NCBI RefSeq assembly: GCF_003583365.1
Contig: NZ_QXED01000015.1
Span: 49,722-113,721, forward strand
From: Fibrisoma montanum
Lineage (GTDB): Bacteria; Bacteroidota; Bacteroidia; Cytophagales; Spirosomataceae
Reading direction: 5' to 3'
Length of the DNA: 64,000 bases
Part shown: piece by piece, positions 34,487-42,456 of the stretch
Numbering within the stretch: the first letter of the stretch is position 1
Layout: each line of letters starts with the position of its first letter
Notes under the pieces: model-generated
What the model was told of the DNA's origin: nothing
What the model saw: the letters and a program-made list of their open reading frames with translations, nothing else
Databases searched by the model: none
Program-made: the position numbers and the translations under genes

Positions 34487-35746
34487 TTACTTGAAATCAA
34501 ACAGAACGGGAAACAGGAAGGTCACGATGACAGTCCACAACGAGTAAACCGGTAAAAATCCGGCTATGACGTTCCCGACGTTTTCAACGCGCAAGGCTGC
34601 CCCTTTCTGACTGTTTCGAACGGCTTGAAAAAGGGTACGCGTGACCAGAACCAGATTGACCAGAATCAACACGTTGCTGCCCAGAACAGCGAGCCGATTC
34701 GGGGTAATGCCCCATTCGGTTATTCGGTATAAAATGGCCGACAGCGCAATGCCATTCACGATGATGGTTGTAAGGGCCAGCACAAACAGCAGCAGTACTT
34801 CATTCCGGTTGTGGGCTGCCTTCGACGATTCGGCCACGGAAAACAGAATCAGGGCCATGACCCCAAGCAGGAGCAGGTTGAACACGATCAGAAAGTCGCG
34901 GTCTGTGAACGGGTCTTTCCCCGACGTAACGATGGCAACCAGAAAAGCGATGATCGTAAGCAGCGCCAGCGGGGTAAAGAGCCGGGCGATAACGGGCGAG
35001 ACCCGGCCGACCAGCTGCGGATTGCTGCGCACCAGATACGTACCGACAAAGGGCGCAGCCGATACTCCGAAAACGACGACGTATTGTCCGTAGAATTTCT
35101 CGATGTTAATCTGTATGGAATGAAATAATCCGATCGTAAGCGCCGTGAACAGGATGCCGGCAATGGCGATCAGAGCCAGCATCACCGCCAGATCGCCATT
35201 GTAACGTAAAAAGTCGAGTCGTTTCCGATGGTCGGCTACCTTATCACCAACGAAACTGAAACCCAGCAGCGTCCACAGGAAAAGGGGCAGGTGAATACAG
35301 GCCAGAATCAACGTATCGCTTTTGGTTGCAACGGGTAGCTTATTGATATACAGCAGCGAAAGCAGCGTTATCGAGGCTACCTGGATGATCCTGTTCACAG
35401 GGCTTTTCTGCGCCCGGAGGAAGTACGCCATCAGCAGCGGCAGCACAATGAAGGCTACGTTTCTCGAATAGAAGTACTCTTCATTGATCGACAGCAGTTC
35501 GGGCAGTTTCGCAATGAGTCCGGCCAGCACCGAGGCAATGATGGTAAACGTCTGTTCATTGGTCGAGTCCCGCGCAATCCCCGGGCCTCCGTAGTTCAGG
35601 CGTTCGTACCAGACCGCAGCCGTCTTGTTATGTTTCAATTCTTCATAAATCGAGTTGAACGACTGCGTAAAGGCGGTTTGATTGTCCCGGTACAGTACTT
35701 CAAGCTGCCGGGGATTGTCCAGATTATTCAAGATGGCCTCTCTCAT
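34487..35746 (-). CDS. Multi-pass membrane protein (DUF4153-like)
   Basis: A 419-residue inner-membrane protein with a soluble N-terminal segment of about 65 residues followed by roughly ten hydrophobic helices, for example TIIASVLAGLIAKL, VAFIVLPLLMAYFL, LAVMLALIAIAGILF, VLLLFVLALTTIIV and VLILVNLVLVTRTLF. The pattern resembles the DUF4153 family found in many Bacteroidota, which has no known function. It is the last gene of a minus-strand unit with a winged-helix regulator (70 bases upstream) and a small membrane protein; that regulator and membrane-protein combination recurs in the phylum. The family label is tentative; membrane topology is clear. Confidence 0.7.
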   Translation of the reverse strand: MREAILNNLDNPRQLEVLYRDNQTAFTQSFNSIYEELKHNKTAAVWYERLNYGGPGIARDSTNEQTFTIIASVLAGLIAKLPELLSINEEYFYSRNVAFIVLPLLMAYFLRAQKSPVNRIIQVASITLLSLLYINKLPVATKSDTLILACIHLPLFLWTLLGFSFVGDKVADHRKRLDFLRYNGDLAVMLALIAIAGILFTALTIGLFHSIQINIEKFYGQYVVVFGVSAAPFVGTYLVRSNPQLVGRVSPVIARLFTPLALLTIIAFLVAIVTSGKDPFTDRDFLIVFNLLLLGVMALILFSVAESSKAAHNRNEVLLLFVLALTTIIVNGIALSAILYRITEWGITPNRLAVLGSNVLILVNLVLVTRTLFQAVRNSQKGAALRVENVGNVIAGFLPVYSLWTVIVTFLFPVLFDFK

Positions 35747-35816
35747 GGATGTGGTCGTTTTGGAGTTACAACAGAGTACCGTTTGTGAATGAGTACGTTA
35801 GTTACGGGGTAGATGG

Positions 35817-36116
35817 TTACAGGTTTTTGATAAATTCTTCCAGGGCATTCAGGTGGTCGCTGAACGCCTGCCGACCGGCGTCGGTGGCCGAATACGTCGT
35901 ATTGGGTTTGCGACCGACGAATTGCTTCTGCACGGCAACATAACCGGCTTCCTCCAGCGCCCGCAGGTGGGTCGCGAGGTTGCCGTCGGTGAGACTGAGC
36001 AGTTCTTTGAGAGCATTGAAACTGAGCGACTCATTTACGACCAGAACGGACATGATGCTCAGCCGCGCTTTGCTCTCAAAGGCTTTGTTAAACTGCGCTA
36101 ACAGGTTCTTGATCAT
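35817..36116 (-). CDS. Winged-helix transcriptional regulator (HTH_34-like)
   Basis: A 99-residue DNA-binding protein: FESKARLSIMSVLVVNESLSFNALKELLSLTDGNLATHLRALEEAGYV is a winged helix-turn-helix of the MarR/ArsR type, with the recognition helix in DGNLATHLRALE, and the wing includes GRKPNTTYSATDAGR. Length and composition fit the small HTH_34 group (PF13601-like), which lacks a separate ligand domain. The start overlaps the stop of the upstream membrane protein gene by four bases, so they are translationally coupled. It probably regulates this operon, possibly in response to the membrane proteins encoded beside it. The effector is unknown. Confidence 0.88.
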   Translation of the reverse strand: MIKNLLAQFNKAFESKARLSIMSVLVVNESLSFNALKELLSLTDGNLATHLRALEEAGYVAVQKQFVGRKPNTTYSATDAGRQAFSDHLNALEEFIKNL

Positions 36117-36766
36117 GCCGTATCCGTTTTACGTTCGTACTTATACCACATGGCAAGCCCATACACGATGTGCAGGACCCCGAAACCGAGCGCCCAGGCC
36201 AGCAGATTGATTCCGGTAACAAACAGGGACAGCAAACCAAGGGCGATTTCGCAATAGCCCAGCGATTCAACGTCGCGGTGGGTGTACTTACTGCCGTTCA
36301 GCAGCGCCAGGCCGTAGAAAATAAGCGTCGTGGGGAACGTCAGCCAGACCAGATTATACCGGATAAGGGCCAGACAGACCAGCCCACCCGTCGCCAGGGG
36401 CACCATCAACGCCCACAGCAGCCGCCGGGAGCTCGCATTCCAGACACTCAGCCCCTGCCGACGTGCCCGGCGAACCGTAAAAAACGTACCAGTCAACAAG
36501 GCGAGCACCAGTACGGCAAGGGCATCCGTGATGAGGAACGTGACCAGATCGTGCCGGGTGGTGGTCGATGCCATAATTGGCCGGTCGTAGATGGCAAGGG
36601 GGTACAATTCGGCCGCTTTCCGCAGCGAAACGACGCCCACGCCCGCCAGCGCGATAATGCCCGCCGACACGCCCGACAAACCACTTAAAGACAAAAATTT
36701 GGAAGAGCGCTCCATCAGGCTGCGAATTTCGGTCAGCGTCTGGAGGTGTTCGCGCGATTCAGACAT
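36113..36766 (-). CDS. Hypothetical membrane protein with about five helices
   Basis: 217 residues from the ATG at 36766; a TTG two codons upstream is less likely. A hydrophilic N-terminal arm (MSESREHLQTLTEIRSLMERSSKFLSLSG) is followed by hydrophobic segments around GVSAGIIALAGVGVVSL, DALAVLVLALLTGTFF, LLWALMVPLATGGLVCLALI, LTFPTTLIFYGLALL and IALGLLSLFVTGINLLAWALGFGVLHIVYGL. I do not recognise a named family. It is coupled by a four-base overlap to the winged-helix regulator and probably forms one operon with it and the DUF4153-like gene. It might be a membrane sensor or partner of the regulator, but this is inferred from position. Confidence 0.8.
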   Translation of the reverse strand: MSESREHLQTLTEIRSLMERSSKFLSLSGLSGVSAGIIALAGVGVVSLRKAAELYPLAIYDRPIMASTTTRHDLVTFLITDALAVLVLALLTGTFFTVRRARRQGLSVWNASSRRLLWALMVPLATGGLVCLALIRYNLVWLTFPTTLIFYGLALLNGSKYTHRDVESLGYCEIALGLLSLFVTGINLLAWALGFGVLHIVYGLAMWYKYERKTDTA

Positions 36767-36790
36767 GGTCAAGGTTGGATGAAAACGGAT

Positions 36791-37177
36791 TTAACGAATA
36801 GCATACTGGCTGTATAAAAGGTCGACCAGTTTTCCGCCCAGGATAATGACACCGACAACGGCAGACGTAATGGCCAGCACCAGAACGGCCCCCGACGAGA
36901 GGTCCTTAACGGCTTTGACGGTCGGGTGGAGTTCCGGCATAACCAGATCGCAAAGTTTTTCGAGGGCGGTATTAAAGGCTTCGGCCGCCCAGATCAGCCC
37001 GATCTGAGTCAGAATAATCGCCCATTCCGTCCGCGCCAGACCTAACCAAAGGCCGGCGATAATCACAAGCAGCGCGATGAGCAAATGCACTTTCGCGTTG
37101 TTCTCATACCGAAACAGGTCAACAATACCCTGCCCGGCAAACCGGAAGCTACGAATAACCTTGCGAACGTTAATCAT
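36791..37177 (-). CDS. dgkA: Diacylglycerol/undecaprenol kinase family protein
   Basis: A 128-residue integral membrane lipid kinase. The sequence shows RSFRFAGQGIVDLFRYENNAKVHLLIALLVIIAGLWLGL, then EWAIILTQIGLIWAAEAFNTALEKLCDLV (the EAxNTAxE signature), and KAVKDLSSGAVLVLAITSAVVGVIIL (KDxxSGAVL), the three-helix DgkA pattern. In Gram-positive relatives of this short type the substrate is undecaprenol; in Proteobacteria it is diacylglycerol. Which applies here cannot be told. Its start overlaps the stop of the upstream radical SAM gene by eight bases, so the two are coupled. Confidence 0.92.
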   Translation of the reverse strand: MINVRKVIRSFRFAGQGIVDLFRYENNAKVHLLIALLVIIAGLWLGLARTEWAIILTQIGLIWAAEAFNTALEKLCDLVMPELHPTVKAVKDLSSGAVLVLAITSAVVGVIILGGKLVDLLYSQYAIR

Positions 37178-38639
37178 GGAACACAGGAGCAGAATCCGCT
37201 ACGGTTGTCGGTGAACCGACCGATAATCGGGCGAACCTACCTTTATCGTTCGCCAAGTTAGGTTGAATCTCGGTTTTTATCTTCGACAGAATCGATTCCA
37301 GTACAGGCAGCATCGTATTAAGCTGCTTTGTTTTGATGATAAAATTCCAGACAGGCTCAAATTTCTTCCAGCCACCCGCGTAAAGCAGGTGCTTTAGTTT
37401 GTGCTTGTTCGACGCATGCGTCATGCCTGATGCAATGATATTGGTCCAGCTATAAAATTCTTTGTAGGCCCAGTCATACCCATGCTTCAGCTGGTCGGCC
37501 GTCAGCCGTGTGGTTCGATAAACGACATGCCGGGTGTCGTACAGATTCCAGTCATGGGTTACGATGCGGTTTTCCGCTACCATCGTCTTGTACAGGTTGG
37601 TACCCGGGTAAGGCGTCAGGATATGGTACGTAGCTGTGGTGATGCCGTGCTCGACGCCCCAGTCAACCGTTCTTTTGAAGACGTCGTTGTCATCTTCATC
37701 CAGACCAAAGACAAAACTACCGTTAATCATAATGCCAAGCGAATGCAGGCGTTCTACAGCACTGGTGTAGTCTTTTGCCAGATTCTGCTTCTTGTTACTT
37801 TGCTTCAGGTTGGCAGGTGAAAACGTTTCAAATCCAATGAATACGCTTCTCAATCCAGCGTCTGCGGCTTTTTCAATTAAATTTCCGCGAAGGATGGAAT
37901 CAATGGTTGCGGCTCCCTGAAAGACTCGATTCATCCCTTGCATCCCATCGAACAATGCTCTGGCAAATCCGGCATTACCCAGAAGATGATCGTCGAGGAA
38001 ATACAGATGCCGACCGGGAAGGCGCTCGATCTCCTGAAGCGCCTGGTCGACCAGTTGGGTGTAAAAGGTTCTGCCTCCCTCAAAAAAGGCGTCTTTATAA
38101 CAAAAATCGCAATGGTGTGGACAGCCGCGGGTAACAACAATTGAATTGGGAACCAGATACCGATCCCGTTTGATTAAATCACGCCGGACCGGAGGAATGT
38201 TGTCGAGCGTTCTGACGGGTGAACTATATCTGCGTTTGGGAACACCCTGTCTGAAATCGCTCAAAAAGGTGGGAAATGACTGGTCGCCCGGGCCAAGAAA
38301 AATACTGTCGGCATGCTGAGCAGCTTCATCCGGCATGGAAGTTACGTGTAGCCCGCCCAGGATGACGTAAGCTCCGCGAAGGCGGTAGTGATCAGCAATG
38401 GCGTACGCTCGATAGGCATTCGTTATGTACACCTGAATAACGACAAGGTCCGGATAGTCGTCGAGTTGTAAGGTCTCCACGTGCTGATCCTGTAAGTCAA
38501 CCTCGTCGTCAGGGGCCAAGTGAGCGGCCAGGGTAGCTAAGCCAAGTGGCGGAAAAAGGGAATATTTAATCGGCCGCCAAAACGGACTCTCAGCTTCTGC
38601 TAACGCCGGTAAGATCATTTTTACCTTCAAAGCTTTCAT
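37170..38639 (-). CDS. B12-binding radical SAM protein
   Basis: A 489-residue protein with an N-terminal cobalamin-binding-type domain (FPPLGLATLAAHLAPDDEVDLQDQHVE through GAYVILGGLHVTSMPDEAAQHADSIFLG) and a radical SAM core with the cluster motif CPHHCDFCYKDAFF near residues 174-181. C-terminal segments FIGFETFSPANLKQSNKKQN and FVFGLDEDDNDVFKRTV are typical of the HpnJ/HpnP/HpnR and Elp3-like B12-radical SAM group. These enzymes methylate or rearrange unactivated carbons, often in lipids. It overlaps the diacylglycerol kinase gene by eight bases, which hints at a lipid substrate. The reaction is not assignable from sequence alone. Confidence 0.88.
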   Translation of the reverse strand: MKALKVKMILPALAEAESPFWRPIKYSLFPPLGLATLAAHLAPDDEVDLQDQHVETLQLDDYPDLVVIQVYITNAYRAYAIADHYRLRGAYVILGGLHVTSMPDEAAQHADSIFLGPGDQSFPTFLSDFRQGVPKRRYSSPVRTLDNIPPVRRDLIKRDRYLVPNSIVVTRGCPHHCDFCYKDAFFEGGRTFYTQLVDQALQEIERLPGRHLYFLDDHLLGNAGFARALFDGMQGMNRVFQGAATIDSILRGNLIEKAADAGLRSVFIGFETFSPANLKQSNKKQNLAKDYTSAVERLHSLGIMINGSFVFGLDEDDNDVFKRTVDWGVEHGITTATYHILTPYPGTNLYKTMVAENRIVTHDWNLYDTRHVVYRTTRLTADQLKHGYDWAYKEFYSWTNIIASGMTHASNKHKLKHLLYAGGWKKFEPVWNFIIKTKQLNTMLPVLESILSKIKTEIQPNLANDKGRFARLSVGSPTTVADSAPVFHD

Positions 38640-38720
38640 AGATAAGTGTGGAACAAAACCGCCGGGCGCACATTGACGGCCAGATAAACTCTACGAAGTA
38701 CCTCCCCGAAAGCGGGCGAT

Positions 38721-39422
38721 TCAGGCTTTAGCATCGCTATCCTGCTCAACGTACCAGTGAAAAGCCACGTACAGTACCGTCAGCACAAAACCGTACGACA
38801 GGGTCAGTTTCATACTCAGGTGATCCTGGTAGGAGCTTGTTACGGCATTCAGCAGCGACGACGGCCTGGTCAGGATATGCCAGCTATTCCAGCGGCCGAA
38901 CCGACCCAGGTAAATCCCAAAGCCTGACAGGAGCTGGCAACCGATCATCAGCAGCCAGGCGAGGCCCCAACCCGTTAAGGGGCGGATCATCCGGTGGACC
39001 AGCAAGGTTGAATACAGGCCCGCCAGCAGACCCGTCAGGGCAAACAGAAACAAGGTCATGGTGTCGAACCACAACAACGAGTCCTGTAGGTTCTTGATGT
39101 GAAACAGGTCGGTAATGATGTACGGGGCATTCGGAACGAACGCCAGCCAGCCGGCCAATCCGGCGATCAGCAGCCACGTTTGGCGAAAACCAGCCGCCCG
39201 CAGATCGCGCAGCACCAGCACCACACCCAGCGGAAACCACGCCAGGAACAGGTTCCACGTGAGCATGATGAAAAACCACCAGTTGCCGGTCAGCAGCCCG
39301 CGGGTGATCAGCAAGCTCAGGCCGGCTCCGGTGAGCAGGGTCAGTGCCTGCAGGCCACGGCTGTTCGATATGGACTGGAAGGGGGAGCGGTACGTGCCTA
39401 ACGTCTGAGCAAAATTGTTCAT
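38721..39422 (-). CDS. DUF1361 domain membrane protein
   Basis: 233 residues from the ATG at 39422; an earlier in-frame start at 39488 would add 22 residues of unlikely leader. It is a multi-pass inner-membrane protein with about six or seven helices. The blocks NWWFFIMLTWNLFLAWFPLGVVLVL, FVPNAPYIITDLFHI, DSLLWFDTMTLFLFALTGLLAGLYSTLLV and GFGIYLGRFGRWNSWHILTRP, separated in the chain, are characteristic of DUF1361, whose function is not known. It stands between the radical SAM/kinase unit and an MFS transporter, all on the minus strand, with gaps of about 80 bases. Confidence 0.88.
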   Translation of the reverse strand: MNNFAQTLGTYRSPFQSISNSRGLQALTLLTGAGLSLLITRGLLTGNWWFFIMLTWNLFLAWFPLGVVLVLRDLRAAGFRQTWLLIAGLAGWLAFVPNAPYIITDLFHIKNLQDSLLWFDTMTLFLFALTGLLAGLYSTLLVHRMIRPLTGWGLAWLLMIGCQLLSGFGIYLGRFGRWNSWHILTRPSSLLNAVTSSYQDHLSMKLTLSYGFVLTVLYVAFHWYVEQDSDAKA

Positions 39423-39504
39423 GGTGTAAAAGTACTTTGTATTGCAAAGTAAATGAATAAATGAAATGCCAGTCAAGAAGACCGGCAAATTATTTTTTAG
39501 TGGG

Positions 39505-40761
39505 TCAGTTCGTCACCACTGCCGTGCGGAAAAACCGGGTGAAAAAGCCCCAGCCAACCAATACCATCGAGCCCGCAACCACGATGGGGAGGTACACGTT
39601 GATCGTATCCATATAAGCCGCGATGATGGGCGGCAGGGCAAAAGCCGCCGACAAAACCGACTGGTTAATGCCCAGCGTCTGCCCCTGTTCCTGCGCGCCC
39701 GCGCTCTGCGACACCAGCGCCGTGGAGTTAGGAGAGGTCAGGCCCTGAAAAAGGGCCATAATCGGCACGACCAGAAACAGTTGCCAGCTTTCCTGAGGCA
39801 GCAGGAACAACCATAAGGCAAACCCAAGACCCAGCACGCTGAACCGAAGTATCTGCTGGGGAGCGTACAAACTGGCTACCCGACGTACCACCGTGCCCTG
39901 CATGAGCGCTACCCACAGACCGACGTAGGCAAAGTACCGCCCGATCTGGGTCTGGTTGTAGTCAAATACTTTGATCAGGATCACCTGGAAAAACTGGGTG
40001 TAGAAATTAAAGCCCAGCGAATAGAAAAACACACCCAGAAACAGAATGCGCAGCCGCTGGTTGGTAAATGCTTCCGACAGGTTTCTGACGCCGGTCAGGA
40101 GCGTAACTGGTCGATCAACAGGGTGTTGCAGGGTTTCGCGGAAGTTCAGTACGACCAGCAGCATGTTGATCAGCGAGAGCAGGGCCGCGGCCAGAAACGG
40201 CGTCGTGAAATTGAACCAGGATACGGTGTTCGGGTTGGCCAGTTCGCCACCCAGGGCCGGCCCGATGATGAATCCCAACCCAAAAGCCACCCCGGTCAGG
40301 CCGAAGTTTTTGGCCCGGGACTGCGCATCACTCACGTCGGCAATGGCCGATTGAATAACCGACAGGTTGCCCCCGCCAATGCCGTAGATGGTCCGGCTCA
40401 AAAACAACAACGGGACACTTTTCAGATAGATACCCAGGGCGAAAACCAGGTATCCGGTGAAAGTCAGGCTCAGCGACGCCAGCAGAACCTTCTTTCGGCC
40501 GTAGCGATCCGACAGAGCACCGAGCAGGGGGCCGCTGAAAAAACCGGCGATGGAAAACACGGCAATCAGCACACCCAGAAGCAGCGTACGTTCGGTTTCA
40601 GTGTAACTGGCCGGCAGCATACCCGACTCCGGCCGGAGCAGCAACGGCGCGATGATGGGATTGGCAATGCCAACGCCAACCAGATCCAGAAAAACGGTGA
40701 AAAATATGGTGCCCAGCCGGAGCCTGTTTGACGAGTTCTGGGATGAAGCGGGGGTGTTCAT
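39505..40761 (-). CDS. MFS transporter (TetA/drug-efflux-like)
   Basis: 418 residues from the ATG at 40761, which is preferred over an earlier in-frame start because the family begins shortly before the first helix. Twelve helices are expected. Visible landmarks are FFTVFLDLVGVGIANPIIAPLLL (helix 1), GALSDRYGRKKVLLASL (the MFS loop 2-3 signature), SRTIYGIGGGNLSVIQSAIADVS, and NFGLTGVAFGLGFIIGPALGG (motif C of antiporters). This set points to a proton-coupled drug or metabolite exporter of the TetA group. The substrate is unknown. It is the upstream-most gene of the minus-strand series ending at 38721. Confidence 0.9.
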   Translation of the reverse strand: MNTPASSQNSSNRLRLGTIFFTVFLDLVGVGIANPIIAPLLLRPESGMLPASYTETERTLLLGVLIAVFSIAGFFSGPLLGALSDRYGRKKVLLASLSLTFTGYLVFALGIYLKSVPLLFLSRTIYGIGGGNLSVIQSAIADVSDAQSRAKNFGLTGVAFGLGFIIGPALGGELANPNTVSWFNFTTPFLAAALLSLINMLLVVLNFRETLQHPVDRPVTLLTGVRNLSEAFTNQRLRILFLGVFFYSLGFNFYTQFFQVILIKVFDYNQTQIGRYFAYVGLWVALMQGTVVRRVASLYAPQQILRFSVLGLGFALWLFLLPQESWQLFLVVPIMALFQGLTSPNSTALVSQSAGAQEQGQTLGINQSVLSAAFALPPIIAAYMDTINVYLPIVVAGSMVLVGWGFFTRFFRTAVVTN

Positions 40762-40999
40762 ACACAGGATAACTACCAGCCGGGGTAAATTCTTTCGCCA
40801 TTCGCCAGAACTTATCGGATGGTTTGGCACCCCGCCGGCCGCTAAAAATTTAATGCGTTGCTTTTTCGTTAATTCGCCCGCCCTTTGATTGAGTTTCTTA
40901 CATTTAGCTGTTGATTATCAACACGTTATGTTAAAATAATTACTCATTCGAACCTCTGTTGTAACTGTTAATAGAAGTCAAAGGTAAACATGTTACTAT

Positions 41000-42376
41000 A
41001 TGCCGGTGTGGAATGTTGAAACGGCTCGTCACCTATTGTCGCGGTGCTTATTCGGTTACACACGTAACGATTTGCGTAAAGCTCTATCGTTCGCGTCGGC
41101 TGATGCGTTTGTTCGCAACGAGTTGCTGGCCGATCTGCCGCTGCCTGCTCCGCCCGATACGTGGGTGACCGAACCGCCCGTCGCCAACAACGCCAGAGTG
41201 GATGGGGAGCGCTACAAAGAACTGACCAACTGGTGGCTGAACCGGATGCTGACCGAAGGGACCAGCATGCGCGAAAAAATGGTCCTGTTCTGGCATAATC
41301 ACTTTACGTCCGATCGCCAGAAGGTGAACTATCCGCAGCACATGTACCAGCAGAATGCCCTGTTCCGGCGGCACGTATTCGGCGATTTCCGGCAGTTCGT
41401 TAAGGACGTAACCGTCGATCCGGCCATGCTGATTTACCTCGATGGCCGGCAGAACAACAAAAACGCGCCGAACGAGAACTACGCCCGGGAACTGATGGAA
41501 CTCTTCACGCTGGGCATTGGCGATGGAACGACTGCCAACTATACCGAAGCCGACGTAAAACAGGCCGCCCTGGCGCTGACCGGCTGGCGGGTGGATGGGC
41601 TGAAGGCGGTATTTAACAGAGCGAACTTTGCCGACCGCGACAAGACATTTCTGGGTAAAACCGGCAACTTTACGTACACGGACATTGTCGATGTCATTCT
41701 GACGAAAGACGCCGTCGCTGACTTCATCAGCCGGAAGCTCTTCCGAGAATTCGTGTATCACCAGCCCAACGAAGCCTTCGTCAAACAGATGGCGACCGTT
41801 TTCCGGCAGGCCAATTACCAGATCAGGCCCCTGCTGCAGTTTCTGCTGACGTCGGAGGAGTTTTACAAGCCAGACTACCGGGGGGCCAAAATCAAATCGC
41901 CTACCGAGCTGCTGGTTGGAACGGTGAAAGAACTCGGTATCGAAAAGCCCGACTGGACTTACCTCGCTGACATGGGCAAAACGCTCCAGCAGCAGCTATT
42001 TCAACCACCCGACGTAGCAGGCTGGCCGGGGCAGCGCGACTGGATCAGCTCCAACACCTACCCGGCTCGGGGCGGTTTTACCGACTCGGTCACAAACGGC
42101 CGCCGGGCCAATGGACAGGCGTTGTCGTTCGCCCTCAATCCGCTTGCCTACGCCCGAAGCTTTGCCAGTGCTGAGCAGGCCGAACTGTTCGTGAAAGACG
42201 TAACGGACTGGCTGCTCCGGTTTCCGCTCAGCGAAACACGGCGGAAACAACTGCTGGACACCCTGCTCGACGGTACCATTGCGGCCAACTGGTCTACCAA
42301 CACACCCATGGCGGACATCCGTATCCAGAAGTTTATCAAGGCAGTCATGCGCCAGCCCGAGTATCAACTTACATAA
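41000..42376 (+). CDS. DUF1800 family protein
   Basis: A 458-residue DUF1800 protein. The family hallmarks are ARHLLSRCLFGYTRNDLRKAL at the N-terminus, EKMVLFWHNHFTSDRQKV, HVFGDFRQFVKDVTVDPAMLIYLDGRQNNKNAPNENYARELMELFTLGIG read in sequence, AALALTGWRVDGLK, and QQLFQPPDVAGWPGQRDWI. The function is unknown, though members almost always accompany a DUF1501 gene, as here (80 bases downstream). No convincing signal peptide is visible. The pair is widespread in Bacteroidota and Planctomycetes and thought to handle exported substrates. Family assignment is firm. Confidence 0.92.
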   Translation: MPVWNVETARHLLSRCLFGYTRNDLRKALSFASADAFVRNELLADLPLPAPPDTWVTEPPVANNARVDGERYKELTNWWLNRMLTEGTSMREKMVLFWHNHFTSDRQKVNYPQHMYQQNALFRRHVFGDFRQFVKDVTVDPAMLIYLDGRQNNKNAPNENYARELMELFTLGIGDGTTANYTEADVKQAALALTGWRVDGLKAVFNRANFADRDKTFLGKTGNFTYTDIVDVILTKDAVADFISRKLFREFVYHQPNEAFVKQMATVFRQANYQIRPLLQFLLTSEEFYKPDYRGAKIKSPTELLVGTVKELGIEKPDWTYLADMGKTLQQQLFQPPDVAGWPGQRDWISSNTYPARGGFTDSVTNGRRANGQALSFALNPLAYARSFASAEQAELFVKDVTDWLLRFPLSETRRKQLLDTLLDGTIAANWSTNTPMADIRIQKFIKAVMRQPEYQLT

Positions 42377-42456
42377 AAGGAGAAAGGGAGGAAAGGAGAA
42401 GGAAGACCGGGTCCTTTCCTCCCCTTCCTCCTTTCCTCCCTTCTTTCCCTCTCTTT
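42375..42456. repeat. Purine-arm/pyrimidine-arm inverted repeat, copy 2
   Basis: A G/A-rich arm (42375-42408) is followed directly by a C/T-rich arm (42409-42456), imperfectly complementary. It fills the whole gap between the DUF1800 and DUF1501 genes and reaches the DUF1501 start codon, so that gene has no purine-rich ribosome-binding site. It shares an exact 16-base stretch (42387-42402) with the element at 9945-10043. Confidence 0.75.
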
